Source: Bacteroidetes bacterium RIFCSPLOWO2_12_FULL_37_12
GTDB lineage: Bacteria; Bacteroidota; Bacteroidia; 2-12-FULL-37-12
NCBI GenBank assembly: GCA_001769655.1
Contig: MEPC01000037.1
Span: 1 to 63,540 of the forward strand
DNA length: 63,540 nucleotides
Direction of reading: 5' to 3'
The notes beneath the pieces are model-generated. The model had not been told where the DNA came from and searched no databases. It saw only the letters and a program-made list of their open reading frames with translations. The position numbers and the translations under genes are program-made. Shown piece after piece: positions 26,015 through 34,588 of this stretch (positions are counted from its first letter, which is position 1; each line of letters starts with the position of its first letter).

Positions 26015-27522
26015 TTCTTTTGATTTATTTCTTTTAATTTCTGTTTCACTTCATATTGCAACGACTTCTCATATTGAAAATTTCTAAACGTTAACGATTT
26101 CGCATAATAATATTTTGCAGAATCAATGTTACCCAAATCAAAAAATACATTTCCTGTCTGAAAACAGGAATAGGGAACAAAATAAGTAGTTGATTCCTTT
26201 AAATGAGGAGAAAGTTGAAGCGCTTTACGGAATTGGAGAATTGCTTTCGGATTCTGCTTTTGTTTTTGATAAATTCTTCCCAGACGATACAGGTATTCGA
26301 GGTGATTTTCTCTTGACTGCAATCCGGCTGAAAGAGAAAAGTTCTTTAAACCCGAAACTGATAATAATGATTCTGCTTTTTCGTAATATCCTCCATCAAA
26401 ATAGAAGCGCGAAGACAAAAGTAAACGGTTGGGAAAACCCTTTTTACAAAACCCAATTAATCTTTCATATTCAGAATTATCCTCGCTACATATTTTATTT
26501 TTTATTTCATTAGCATTTTTTTCATCTTTTAATAACCAATAACAATGGGCAATCTGGTAAAAGGCATCTGCTTTTTCCTCCTTATTTTTAGCATTTTCAA
26601 GATATATTTTATAATTAACAATGCTTTTTTCATACTCCCCTTTATTTCGCTGACATTCTCCCTTCATATAATATATGTAATTGAATGCTGTATAGTTTTT
26701 AGTAATCTGAAAATTTTCAAGTAACCGGAGCGCTGATTCATTATGTCCTTCTTTTTGAAGTATGATTGCAGTTATAAATAAACTAAGCAGATTTCTTTTA
26801 TCTTTCTCATAAACCCGTTGAGTCATTTCGACGGCTTTTTTAGTATCAATATCGAGAAATGAAAGTATTGCAGGGTATAAAATCTGCGCTTCCAAATGAA
26901 ACATGGACGCATCACCCATTGCCAATGCCATCTCTTTCAATCCTAAATTTCTGGCACCTTCCATGCCCAACAATTGATTAAACCATTGAAATTCATCGGG
27001 AATGGTTCCAAGGATAATGTGGTAAAGTCCCAAAGATTTTTTATTCGGTAACCACTCAGGAAACTTTTTTTCGTTCTCTGATAATAGTTGAAATCCTTTT
27101 CTGAAATCAAGTCCTCCTTTAATATAATGATTGAACTGAAATCGTATCATGGAACGATGAAATAATATTTCTCCATAAATAAATGCGTAAGCAGGTGAAT
27201 TTTTTTCCAGTTTTTGCAAGTTTGTAACCCGTGCTTCAATTTTTTTTTCAGTGTCATCATACATATTTTTATCCTGACTGATTATAATATTAAGAAAATC
27301 ATACAAGTCCTCTAGATATAAATTCCAACCTTTGCTGAATGTGGTGTTTTTTTGTTCTTCTTCAAGCAACTTTTTAGCGGTGGGAAGGCGGAGTGAAATC
27401 AATTCCTCATATATTTTTTTCTGAGAAGAAGAAATATCCCAATTTTGGGAAAAGGAATTGAATGGTAGAATAAAAATGTATATAAATAAAACAAAAGGCA
27501 GAATTGATTTTATTTTTATCAC
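26011..27522 (-). CDS. Exported tetratricopeptide-repeat protein
   Basis: The longest frame begins at 27672 inside the zinc-ribbon gene and has 50 residues of low-quality sequence. A GTG at 27522 is followed at once by a good signal peptide (IKIKSILPFVLFIYIFILPF, S-F-S-Q), and no ATG lies between, so GTG 27522 is chosen. The 503-residue product is helical, with TPR-like units such as YEKSIVNYKIYLENAKNKEE, YRLGRIYQKQKQNPKAILQF and NIDSAKYYYAKSLTF. It overlaps the FdhF/YdeP gene by 4 bases. Its role is unknown; an envelope scaffold is possible. Confidence 0.7.
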   Translation of the reverse strand: MIKIKSILPFVLFIYIFILPFNSFSQNWDISSSQKKIYEELISLRLPTAKKLLEEEQKNTTFSKGWNLYLEDLYDFLNIIISQDKNMYDDTEKKIEARVTNLQKLEKNSPAYAFIYGEILFHRSMIRFQFNHYIKGGLDFRKGFQLLSENEKKFPEWLPNKKSLGLYHIILGTIPDEFQWFNQLLGMEGARNLGLKEMALAMGDASMFHLEAQILYPAILSFLDIDTKKAVEMTQRVYEKDKRNLLSLFITAIILQKEGHNESALRLLENFQITKNYTAFNYIYYMKGECQRNKGEYEKSIVNYKIYLENAKNKEEKADAFYQIAHCYWLLKDEKNANEIKNKICSEDNSEYERLIGFCKKGFPNRLLLSSRFYFDGGYYEKAESLLSVSGLKNFSLSAGLQSRENHLEYLYRLGRIYQKQKQNPKAILQFRKALQLSPHLKESTTYFVPYSCFQTGNVFFDLGNIDSAKYYYAKSLTFRNFQYEKSLQYEVKQKLKEINQKK

Positions 27523-27620
27523 ACGAAAAAAATGAAAATATGAATTTTGGTTTTCCGTCTTCTGACAACGGTCTTCCGAATTATTTTTTCTATTAACTGA
27601 GCAATATTGAAAACAATAAA

Positions 27621-28370
27621 TTAAACTACTACCACTTCCGGCATTTCCACATCCGCTAATATCCTTCCGCAATTTTCACAAACAATGATGCTCTTTTTAG
27701 CGCGAATTTCAACCTGGCGTTGAGGTGGAACCTGAGCAAAACATCCCCCGCACGCATTACGCCTTACGGTTACAATAGCAAGCCCGTTTCTGGCATTTTT
27801 CCTGATTTTTTTATAAGCAGTCAGCAACCGTTCTTCTACAATTTTGCTGGCTTTTTCTGCATTTTGCAATAATTTTTTTTCCTCTTCATCAAATTCTGCG
27901 GAAATTACTTCTAATTCCGATTTTTTTACTTTCAAGTTGTTTTCAAGGTCATCTAATTTTGTTTGTGTTTCCTTGATTTCTGATTCTTTAAGCTCAACCT
28001 GAGTGGAATAATCTTTAATTCTACGTTCTGCCGCTTGAATCTCAAGTGTTTGCAATTCAATTTCTTTACCAAGCGCTTCGAATTCACGGTTGTTTTTTAC
28101 GTTATTCTGTTGTTGCTTGTATTTTTTAATTAATTCACCGGCATTTTTAATCACTTGTTTTTTTCCGGTTATTTCTCCCTGAATAAATTTGATTTCTTCC
28201 TCAAATTTTTTCAGACGGGTTTTTAATCCGGTCCCATCATCTTCAATGTCTCTTACTTCCTGCGGTAAGTCGCCTTTTAATTTTGCAATCTGGTCAATTT
28301 TTGAATCTAACTGCTGTAATTTTAACATGGCAGTGAGTTTGTCGGAAACGGAAATGTCGGATTTTTGCAT
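27621..28370 (-). CDS. C4-type zinc-ribbon coiled-coil protein
   Basis: A 249-residue protein whose first ~190 residues are a long helical hairpin/coiled coil (QQLDSKIDQIAKLKGDLPQE ... ELKESEIKETQTKLDDLENN). The C-terminal ribbon has two CxxC pairs, in ACGGCFAQVPPQ and VCENCGRILAD. This is the DUF164/CdsZ family, a nucleic-acid-associated group. In Bacteroidota it commonly follows a nif3 gene; here the pair is kept on the same strand but a repeat element (28457-28854) lies between them. Confidence 0.88.
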   Translation of the reverse strand: MQKSDISVSDKLTAMLKLQQLDSKIDQIAKLKGDLPQEVRDIEDDGTGLKTRLKKFEEEIKFIQGEITGKKQVIKNAGELIKKYKQQQNNVKNNREFEALGKEIELQTLEIQAAERRIKDYSTQVELKESEIKETQTKLDDLENNLKVKKSELEVISAEFDEEEKKLLQNAEKASKIVEERLLTAYKKIRKNARNGLAIVTVRRNACGGCFAQVPPQRQVEIRAKKSIIVCENCGRILADVEMPEVVVV

Positions 28371-28456
28371 TTTTTGATTTGGTTAAATGAAAATGATAAA
28401 GTATTAAAATATTAAAAGGTTTAATTGTTGAGTAATTACTAAATTTTCAAACAATC

Positions 28457-28854
28457 GGCTAATTCTTTTTTTGAAGTGTTGGTGAAATTTGCTTAATTTG
28501 ATTTTATCAGAATAAAAAAACTAAGGTTTAAAAGCGCCCTTCTTGGTTAAAAGTGCCGTAGGCACTACATTATTTTGTAAGGATGAACTTTAGTCCGTCC
28601 TTACAATATATCCGACTTATGGTTAAAAGTGCCGTAGGCACGGTACATTTAAATTTATTAAAAATGTATCGTTCCTACGGAACTAACTACCTGAAGACAG
28701 GCATTTCAACAACGGACTGAAGTCCGTTGTTATAATATAATTCGTTCCTACGGAACTGATTTTATGCATCTGCAGTATAGAACCAGTTGTTATTACGGAT
28801 AAAATAAAGGAGCAAGGATAAATCTTTTCAAGCACCTCAAAAAAAGAATTAGCC
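28457..28854. mobile_element. Putative non-autonomous element with terminal inverted repeats, copy 1
   Basis: Left end 28457-28480 (ggctaattctttttttgaag, tgtt) and right end 28831-28854 (agcacctcaaaaaaagaatt, agcc) are inverted copies at 22 of 24 positions. The interior is an ordered series of palindromes: agtgccgtaggcact (28552), a 32-base palindrome around ctttagtcc (28575-28606), agtgccgtaggcacg (28628), cgttcctacggaact (28670), a perfect 11-bp stem aacaacggact/agtccgttgtt (28708-28731) and cgttcctacggaact (28743). There is no reading frame and no transposase. The right end is 6 bases from the nif3 stop. No convincing target-site duplication was found. It fills most of the 490-base gap 28371-28860. 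Confidence 0.7.
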
Positions 28855-28860
28855 AACCAA

Positions 28861-29958
28861 TCAACAATAATAATTAACCGGGTTACTATCTGAATCAGCC
28901 AAAAACGCCGCTAAATTATGAAACTTTTTTTGTATTAATCTTAAAATTAAATTTTTAGTTCCTACCTCACTTTCCCAATGTCCTACGTCTAGCAATAAAA
29001 GTTTATTTTCTGTCTCAAAAAAAGTGTGATATTTTATATCTGCAGTTATAAAAACGTCTGCCTTCGACTTAATTGCATGTGGTAATAGAAAACTTCCTGC
29101 TCCTCCACATACTGCAATCCGCTTTACGGTTCCCTCTGTTTTTCCCGAATACCGGATGCATTTTACTTCCAATTTTGATTTAACCCTCTCTAAAAATTCG
29201 GGAATTGCTAGTGACTCTGATAAATTTCCAATCATTCCGGCGCCTGCTGATTGAAAAGGATTTGATAAATCAGAAAGGTAATAAGCCACTTCTTCGTAAG
29301 GATGGCTTTTATGGAGAGCATCAAGAATTTTATTCGTATTCACGGAAGGGAAAATAACTTCTACCCTTTTTTCTTTTACAGTAGAAATTTTACCCGATTT
29401 CCCAATGTGAGGGTTTGCATCTGCATTGGGTATAAATGTTCCTGTGCCATCTGTTTGAAAACTGCACTGGCTGTAATTTCCTATATTTCCTGCTCCGGCT
29501 GTCCAAAGCGCCTTCATAACCTGTAGTGAGTTTTTCCCCGGAATAAAAGTGACCAATTTACTTAGTTTATTATTCATAGGGGCTAAAATCTTTAGATTAC
29601 TTAATCCCAACAAAGTAGCTAACTGATGATTAACCCCCTCAAAAACATTATCGAGATTTGTATGAATAGCATAAATGGAAATCCCGTTTCTTATAGCTGA
29701 AATCAACGTACGACCGATAGCATGAGTAGTTGAAATCTTTTTAATAGTTGGAAAAATAGGAGGGTGGTGAGAAATAATCAGGTTACATTTCTTTTTTACT
29801 GCTTCGTTGACCACTGCTTCTGTGCAATCTAAAGAAATCAGGATATTTGACACTTCACCTTGTGAATCACCGGCAATAAGACCGGCATTATCATAAGATT
29901 CCTGGTAATCTAAAGGGGCGATGGATTCAAGGTAAGAGGTAACCTCTTCTATTTTCAT
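28861..29958 (-). CDS. Nif3-like dinuclear metal centre protein
   Basis: A 365-residue NIF3/YbgI/GTP-cyclohydrolase-I-type-2-like protein. The N-terminal half carries DYQESYDNAGLIAGD and the metal ligands IISHHPPIF and AIHTNLDNV. A central insertion (PII-like, ~residues 125-230) contains YLSDLSNPFQSAGAGMIGNL. The C-terminal half has VCGGAGSFLLPHAI, TADIKYHTFFE and LLDVGHWESE. It is long because of the insertion, normal for this subfamily. Substrate unknown. A textbook Bacteroidota promoter lies just upstream (29970-30000). Confidence 0.92.
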   Translation of the reverse strand: MKIEEVTSYLESIAPLDYQESYDNAGLIAGDSQGEVSNILISLDCTEAVVNEAVKKKCNLIISHHPPIFPTIKKISTTHAIGRTLISAIRNGISIYAIHTNLDNVFEGVNHQLATLLGLSNLKILAPMNNKLSKLVTFIPGKNSLQVMKALWTAGAGNIGNYSQCSFQTDGTGTFIPNADANPHIGKSGKISTVKEKRVEVIFPSVNTNKILDALHKSHPYEEVAYYLSDLSNPFQSAGAGMIGNLSESLAIPEFLERVKSKLEVKCIRYSGKTEGTVKRIAVCGGAGSFLLPHAIKSKADVFITADIKYHTFFETENKLLLLDVGHWESEVGTKNLILRLIQKKFHNLAAFLADSDSNPVNYYC

Positions 29959-29969
29959 ATTTGGGATGG

Positions 29970-30000
29970 CAAAGATACACTATTATCTGTATATTTCAAA
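29970..30000 (-). promoter_or_regulatory. Promoter of nif3
   Basis: The minus strand carries TTTG (30000-29997), exactly 19 bases, then TATCTTTG (29977-29970), the consensus Bacteroidota -33/-7 pair. The -7 box ends 11 bases before the nif3 ATG, so the leader is very short. Confidence 0.7.
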
Positions 30001-30022
30001 TATGTAGTATTTTTGTTCTTTT

Positions 30023-30167
30023 GTTACTCCTTAGGTGGTTTTTATGTAACGCAAAGGCGCAATGATCGCAAAGTATTAAGTTCGCAGAGTAAAAAAATCA
30101 TTTATGATTTTTTTCATTGCGTTCTCTGCGACTTTGCGTGATAATTTTTTTTATGCAGAATAGTTGC
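30023..30167. repeat. Intergenic hairpin element D (GCAAAG type)
   Basis: gtaacgcaaaggcgcaatga at 30046 pairs with the rightmost ctttgcgtgat near 30142, with gttcgcagagt and ttctctgcgac inside. The outer ends gttactccttag (30023) and gcagaatagttgc (30155) only weakly resemble those of elements A-C. It lies in the 240-base gap between the divergent nif3 and phosphohexomutase genes. Confidence 0.65.
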
Positions 30168-30198
30168 AAATAATCAATTTTAAATTAAATTAAATAAA

Positions 30199-31599
30199 AT
30201 GTCACAACAAATCAAATTCGGAACCGATGGATGGCGCGGCATAATTGCTCAGGATTATACGCTTGAAAACTTAGACCGCGTGGTAACTGCCTGTTCAAAA
30301 TGGCTTAAAAAGAAATCACCAAATCCCAGCTTGGTGATCGGGTATGATTGCCGTTTTGGAGGTGAGCTTTTTACAAATCGTTGTGCAGAAGTTTTTGCCT
30401 CGAACGGAATTAAAGTATATGTACCGTTCAGATATGCTTCTACTCCGATGGTTTCTTTTGCTACAAACCGTCTGAAAGCTGACATGGGTATAGTCATTAC
30501 GGCAAGTCATAATCCCCCTTTATACAACGGTTTCAAAATAAAAGGTCCTCATGGAGGTCCTGCCTCTGAAGAATTGACAAAAGAAGTAGAGGCGTTGATT
30601 GAAACTACTCAGGAATTAAATACAAAGTCATTTAAACAATACACGGATGAAGGGAAAATTATCAAAACCGACCTTGAAGATATGTATCTTAAACACATTG
30701 AAGCAAATTTTGATTTGAATTCCATTAACAATTCTACCATGAAACTTGCTTATGATGGGATGTTCGGTGCAGGACAAGGAGTATTTAAAAAAATATTAAG
30801 GAATGTTGAAATGATTCATTGTGAAATAAATCCTTATTTTAATGGAACTCCTCCTGAGCCCCTCTTAAAAAACCTGAAGGAACTGCAAGCGTTGGTAATA
30901 AATAAAAAATTAGATAGCGGTCTGGCAACGGATGGTGACGCAGACCGGTTGGGTATGTTCGATGAAAAAGGCAGATTCGTATCCTCTCATCATATTATTG
31001 CATTATTAATTCATTATTTGCATAAATACAAAGGGTTGGATGGAAAAGTATGTACTGCTTTTTCTTCCTCTTCACGGATAGCTAAATTGTGCAAACATTA
31101 CGGTCTTTCTCTCGACATTGTGAAAATCGGCTTTAAATATATTTGTCAGATTATGATTCATGAGAAGGTAATGGTAGGAGGGGAGGAGTCGGGTGGAATT
31201 GCTATTACAGGGCATGTTCCTGAGCGGGATGGCATTTTTATAGGACTAACGCTATGGGAATTTATGGCTAAAACCGGTCGTTCATTATCGTCTCTTATAG
31301 ACGAAGTTTATGAAATTACCGGACCATTTTCAGTGGAACGAAACGATTTACATCTTCAGGATGAGATGAAAAATAAAATTGTTGAAAATTGCAAGAATGG
31401 AAAATATACTCATTTCGGGAGTTATAAAGTTGAGAAAGTTGAAAACCTTGACGGGTTTAAATATCACCTCGGAAATGAAGAATGGGTCATGATAAGAGCG
31501 TCGGGCACTGAGCCGCTTTTGCGGACGTATGCTGAGTCAACTACTTCTGAAAAAGCCGTAGAGATTTTGAGGGCGACGGAGAAGGAGATATTGGGTTAA
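30199..31599 (+). CDS. Phosphoglucomutase/phosphomannomutase family (GlmM-like)
   Basis: A 466-residue alpha-D-phosphohexomutase: KFGTDGWRGIIAQDYT at the start, phosphoserine loop VITASHNPPLYNGFKIKGPH, metal loop TDGDADRLGMFDEKG, sugar loop VGGEESGGIAI and C-terminal phosphate loop MIRASGTEPLLRTYAEST. It interconverts hexose 1- and 6-phosphates; whether glucose, mannose or glucosamine is the substrate is not decided by these motifs. It is the first gene of a long rightward block. Confidence 0.92.
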   Translation: MSQQIKFGTDGWRGIIAQDYTLENLDRVVTACSKWLKKKSPNPSLVIGYDCRFGGELFTNRCAEVFASNGIKVYVPFRYASTPMVSFATNRLKADMGIVITASHNPPLYNGFKIKGPHGGPASEELTKEVEALIETTQELNTKSFKQYTDEGKIIKTDLEDMYLKHIEANFDLNSINNSTMKLAYDGMFGAGQGVFKKILRNVEMIHCEINPYFNGTPPEPLLKNLKELQALVINKKLDSGLATDGDADRLGMFDEKGRFVSSHHIIALLIHYLHKYKGLDGKVCTAFSSSSRIAKLCKHYGLSLDIVKIGFKYICQIMIHEKVMVGGEESGGIAITGHVPERDGIFIGLTLWEFMAKTGRSLSSLIDEVYEITGPFSVERNDLHLQDEMKNKIVENCKNGKYTHFGSYKVEKVENLDGFKYHLGNEEWVMIRASGTEPLLRTYAESTTSEKAVEILRATEKEILG

Positions 31600-31681
31600 A
31601 ATGACTTTGATTCCGTTAAGCTTTAAATAAGGGCTTGGCATTAGATTTCTTAGTTTTTGAGTATTTATAGTTTCTAAAAAA

Positions 31682-32611
31682 ATGAAGCTCCTCATCCATC
31701 CTATTTCCAAATCCCAAGGTCATAAAGATTCTATCTATTCATTAGAAAAGGGAACCGGAGAAAATCACTTTTATTCTGGCTCAGGGGATGGCTTTTTGGT
31801 CTGTTGGGATTTACTGAATCCTGATAACGGGAAAGTTGTTGCAAAAATTCCGGCACCTGTTTATTCGTTGAAATACTTGCCGACTCAAAATTGCATAATT
31901 GCAGGTCAAAGAAATGGCGGACTTCATATTATTGATTTGAACACTAATAAAGAAACTCATTTTATACAGGCATTCGCTAATTCAATTTTTGATATTATTC
32001 TGGGTGAGAAGGTGGGAACATTCTATGTGGCTTCAGGCGATGGCTCAGTTTCTTTATGGCATATTGATTCATTACATTCTATTAAAATCCAAAAAGCAAC
32101 CTCACAAAGTAGTAGAACATTAGCTTATAATTCTAATAGCCATGAGTTAGCTGTAGGGTATAGTGACCATAAAATCAGGATTTTTGATAGTGATGAACTT
32201 AAACCAAAAATTACTCTTTCCGGTCATAAAAATTCGATTTTTTCTCTTTCCTATACTCCCGATAATAAATATTTGCTTAGTGGCGGGCGTGATGCTCAAA
32301 TAAAAATCTGGGAAGTGGCATCCGATTATAAAGAAGTAACATCAATTGCCGCTCATACTTTTGCCATTAATCATATTTCATTCCGACCTGATGGGAAATA
32401 TTTTGCTACCGCCAGCATGGATAAAAATGTTAAAATCTGGAAAACGGAAGATTTTCAGTTAGTAAAAGTTATAAATCAAACAAAGTTGGATTTTCATACA
32501 AGCTCTGTGAATAAGCTATTATGGACTTCCGATAACCTGCACCTGATTACTTGCGGGGATGATAGGTTGATTTTTATTCTTGCGGTTTTGGAGGTGCAAG
32601 ATAGTTTGTAA
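31682..32611 (+). CDS. WD40-repeat protein
   Basis: A 309-residue beta-propeller with about seven WD-type blades, e.g. SGSGDGFLVCWDLLNP, TLSGHKNSIFSLSYTPDNKY then LLSGGRDAQIKIWEVA, and FRPDGKYFATASMDKNVKIW. There is no signal peptide, so it is probably cytoplasmic. Such stand-alone propellers are scaffold proteins; a partner cannot be named. Similar genes are widespread in Bacteroidota. It is followed by a GCAAAG hairpin (32634-32729). Confidence 0.85.
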   Translation: MKLLIHPISKSQGHKDSIYSLEKGTGENHFYSGSGDGFLVCWDLLNPDNGKVVAKIPAPVYSLKYLPTQNCIIAGQRNGGLHIIDLNTNKETHFIQAFANSIFDIILGEKVGTFYVASGDGSVSLWHIDSLHSIKIQKATSQSSRTLAYNSNSHELAVGYSDHKIRIFDSDELKPKITLSGHKNSIFSLSYTPDNKYLLSGGRDAQIKIWEVASDYKEVTSIAAHTFAINHISFRPDGKYFATASMDKNVKIWKTEDFQLVKVINQTKLDFHTSSVNKLLWTSDNLHLITCGDDRLIFILAVLEVQDSL

Positions 32612-32633
32612 CTTTTCATAATAAATAAAGGTT

Positions 32634-32729
32634 GTCACGCGAAGTCGCGGAGAACGCAAAGAAAAAATCATTTATGATTTTTTTACTTTGCGGACTTGAT
32701 GCTTTGCGTTCTTTGCGTCTTTGCGTGAC
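32634..32729. repeat. Intergenic GCAAAG hairpin (element E)
   Basis: gtcacgcgaagtcgcggaga at 32634 pairs with ctttgcgtctttgcgtgac ending 32729, with aaaatcatttatgatttttt in the loop region. It is the same sequence family as 15707-15801 and 30046-30142. It has no clear inverted outer ends. Confidence 0.7.
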
Positions 32730-32806
32730 ATTTTAACTATCAGATTTAATACACTTCAGTGTAATAATGTTATTCTCAATAAAATAAAAATTAACATAAT
32801 AATCTG

Positions 32807-32814
32807 TATCTTTG
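32807..32814 (+). promoter_or_regulatory. Promoter -7 box of the divIVA-mqnD pair
   Basis: TATCTTTG, a consensus -7 box, ends 25 bases before the divIVA-like ATG. No TTTG at -33 is apparent. Confidence 0.5.
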
Positions 32815-32839
32815 CTTCCTTTATAATCTTTCAAAAACC

Positions 32840-33565
32840 ATGCGCATTACTCCCTTAGAAATCAAACAAAAATCCTTTGAAAAAGAACTCAGAGGATTCA
32901 GCAAGGCAGAAGTCACTTCTTTTTTACAACTTCTTAGCCAGGAATGGGACCGGATGCTGGAAGAAAGTCAGAAATTAAATTCCGATTATGATAAAAGTAA
33001 AGCTGAAATTGCCAAATTCAGGGAAGTGGAAGAAGCTCTTCACCGGACTTTATTGCAAGCAGAAGAACAAAGCAAAACTACCGTGGATAATGCGAACAAA
33101 TCTGCTGAATTAACTATTAAAGAAGCAAAAATAAAAGCATCCACCATTGTAAAAGACGCAGAAGATAATGCTGCCCAAATGGTAGCAGAAGCCGAGCAAA
33201 AATTGAAAGACATGATTACTACTGTGCAAAATGAGAAAAAGATAGTCGAACGGGAACTGATAACCCTTTCACAAAAACGGGATGATTTTGTTTTCCAGAC
33301 CAAAAGTTTGCTGACACTCGCCCTTGACCAGATAACCCGGCTTGAAAATATTAATATACCTATCGTTCCTCATACACTTGACACTGCAAGTTCCCACCCT
33401 AAGTTTAGTGCTCAAAAGAATGTTGAAAACAAAAGTAATTTTGAAGTGACATCTGAAACATTTCAAAATGCCGGAAATGATAAAACAGCAAATACTCATG
33501 CTACAGAAATAGAATCTAATTCAACATCTAAAGAGAAAGAATCTTTTTTTGATAAATTGGAATAA
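32840..33565 (+). CDS. DivIVA domain-containing protein
   Basis: A 241-residue protein that begins with the DivIVA/GpsB lipid-binding motif: MRITPLEIKQKSFEKELRGF then SKAEVTSFLQLLSQEWDRM. A long coiled coil to ~residue 170 (AKFREVEEALHRTLLQAEEQ ...) and an unstructured Ser/Thr-rich tail ending KESFFDKLE follow. DivIVA proteins recognise curved membranes and recruit division or growth proteins in Gram-positives; the role in Bacteroidota is little studied. The TAA stop shares its last A with the mqnD ATG. Confidence 0.85.
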   Translation: MRITPLEIKQKSFEKELRGFSKAEVTSFLQLLSQEWDRMLEESQKLNSDYDKSKAEIAKFREVEEALHRTLLQAEEQSKTTVDNANKSAELTIKEAKIKASTIVKDAEDNAAQMVAEAEQKLKDMITTVQNEKKIVERELITLSQKRDDFVFQTKSLLTLALDQITRLENINIPIVPHTLDTASSHPKFSAQKNVENKSNFEVTSETFQNAGNDKTANTHATEIESNSTSKEKESFFDKLE

Positions 33566-34398
33566 TGACATCTCTCTCCCTCGTCTTTTCCCCTTGCCCG
33601 AATGACACTTTTATCTTTGATGCTTTCGTAAATGATAAAATTAAGAAAACTTTTCATCTTACGTATCGCATGCTTGATATTGAAAAATTAAATAAATCAG
33701 CAATTAGCAGAAAATTTGATATTATAAAAATAAGCGTTCCTTTATATTCAAAAATTTACAAAGAATATCAATTGTTAACTGCTGGCTCGGCACTGGGTGA
33801 AAATAACGGACCTTTATTAGTAGCCGGAAATCAATTTGATTTATCTGAATTGAAAAAAAAGTTGGTGGCAATACCCGGTAAAAACACTACTGCTAATTTT
33901 TTGCTTGATTTATTTTATCCTAATTTAAAAAGAAAGAGAAGTATTCTATTCTCAGAAATTATTAATCATATTAAGAATGGGAGTGTTTCTGCCGGTCTTT
34001 TAATTCACGAAACAAGGTTTACTTACAAATCCCAACGATTGATTTGTCTGGCAGATTTTGGAAAGATGTGGAAGAAAAAAACCGGGAAGATGCTTCCGCT
34101 TGGGGTCATTGCTGTACGGAGAAATCTGTCGGATGAATTAAAAAAAGAAATTAACCGGAAAATCTCTGAAAGCATTAAATTTGCACAGAAAAACCCGACT
34201 CTAAGCAAAGATTTTATTCAGAAACATGCTGCTGAAATGGACGTGAAAGTTCAACGAAAACATATAAATTTATACGTAAACAATTATTCGGTAAATATGG
34301 GTGAAAAAGGTAAAAGGGCAGTAGAGATGTTATTGAAATTGTATTCTGAAAGGCAAAAAATCAATTGTCCGGATTTTAAGGGTATGTGGGTGGGGTGA
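33565..34398 (+). CDS. mqnD: 1,4-Dihydroxy-6-naphthoate synthase
   Basis: MqnD acts in the futalosine route to menaquinone, converting cyclic dehypoxanthinylfutalosine to 1,4-dihydroxy-6-naphthoate. The 277 residues begin with the family hallmark LVFSPCPNDTFIFDAFVNDK. They also hold DIIKISVPLYSKI, TAGSALGENNGPLLVA and the dehydroshikimate-lyase-like VAIPGKNTTANFLLDLF and GVIAVRRNLS. No other mqn genes are in this window. It starts on the last base of the DivIVA gene stop codon, so it is translationally coupled to it. Confidence 0.92.
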   Translation: MTSLSLVFSPCPNDTFIFDAFVNDKIKKTFHLTYRMLDIEKLNKSAISRKFDIIKISVPLYSKIYKEYQLLTAGSALGENNGPLLVAGNQFDLSELKKKLVAIPGKNTTANFLLDLFYPNLKRKRSILFSEIINHIKNGSVSAGLLIHETRFTYKSQRLICLADFGKMWKKKTGKMLPLGVIAVRRNLSDELKKEINRKISESIKFAQKNPTLSKDFIQKHAAEMDVKVQRKHINLYVNNYSVNMGEKGKRAVEMLLKLYSERQKINCPDFKGMWVG

Positions 34399-34413
34399 AA
34401 CATTCAAATTTTA

Positions 34414-34565
34414 GTAACTATTCAGTAGCTGTAATTTTATGCCACTAAAGCACTAAAACACTAAATTTCACCAAAGGATTAAGTCAGAATAAATAATTTG
34501 TTTAGTGTGATTTTGTGTTATTAGTGTTTTGGTGGCTAAATATCATGTGAGTGCTGAACAGTGAC
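34414..34565. repeat. Intergenic hairpin element C (CACTAAA type)
   Basis: gccactaaagcactaaaaca (34441) pairs with the right arm gtgttattagtgttttggtggc (ending ~34537). Outer ends gtaactattcagtagctg (34414) and gtgctgaacagtgac (34551-34565) are inverted copies at about 11 of 14 positions and resemble the ends of elements A and B. Confidence 0.7.
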
Positions 34566-34588
34566 AAATTTTATAAATTAAACTAACA

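Noticed and set aside
28441-28862. A target-site duplication around element copy 1
   Set aside because: The flanks acaatc and aaccaatc are similar, but not at matching distances from the ends; no exact duplication could be defined.
32608-32747. Shared end motif for hairpin E
   Set aside because: The right side has taactatcag in the same orientation as the left, so it is not an inverted end like those of A-C.
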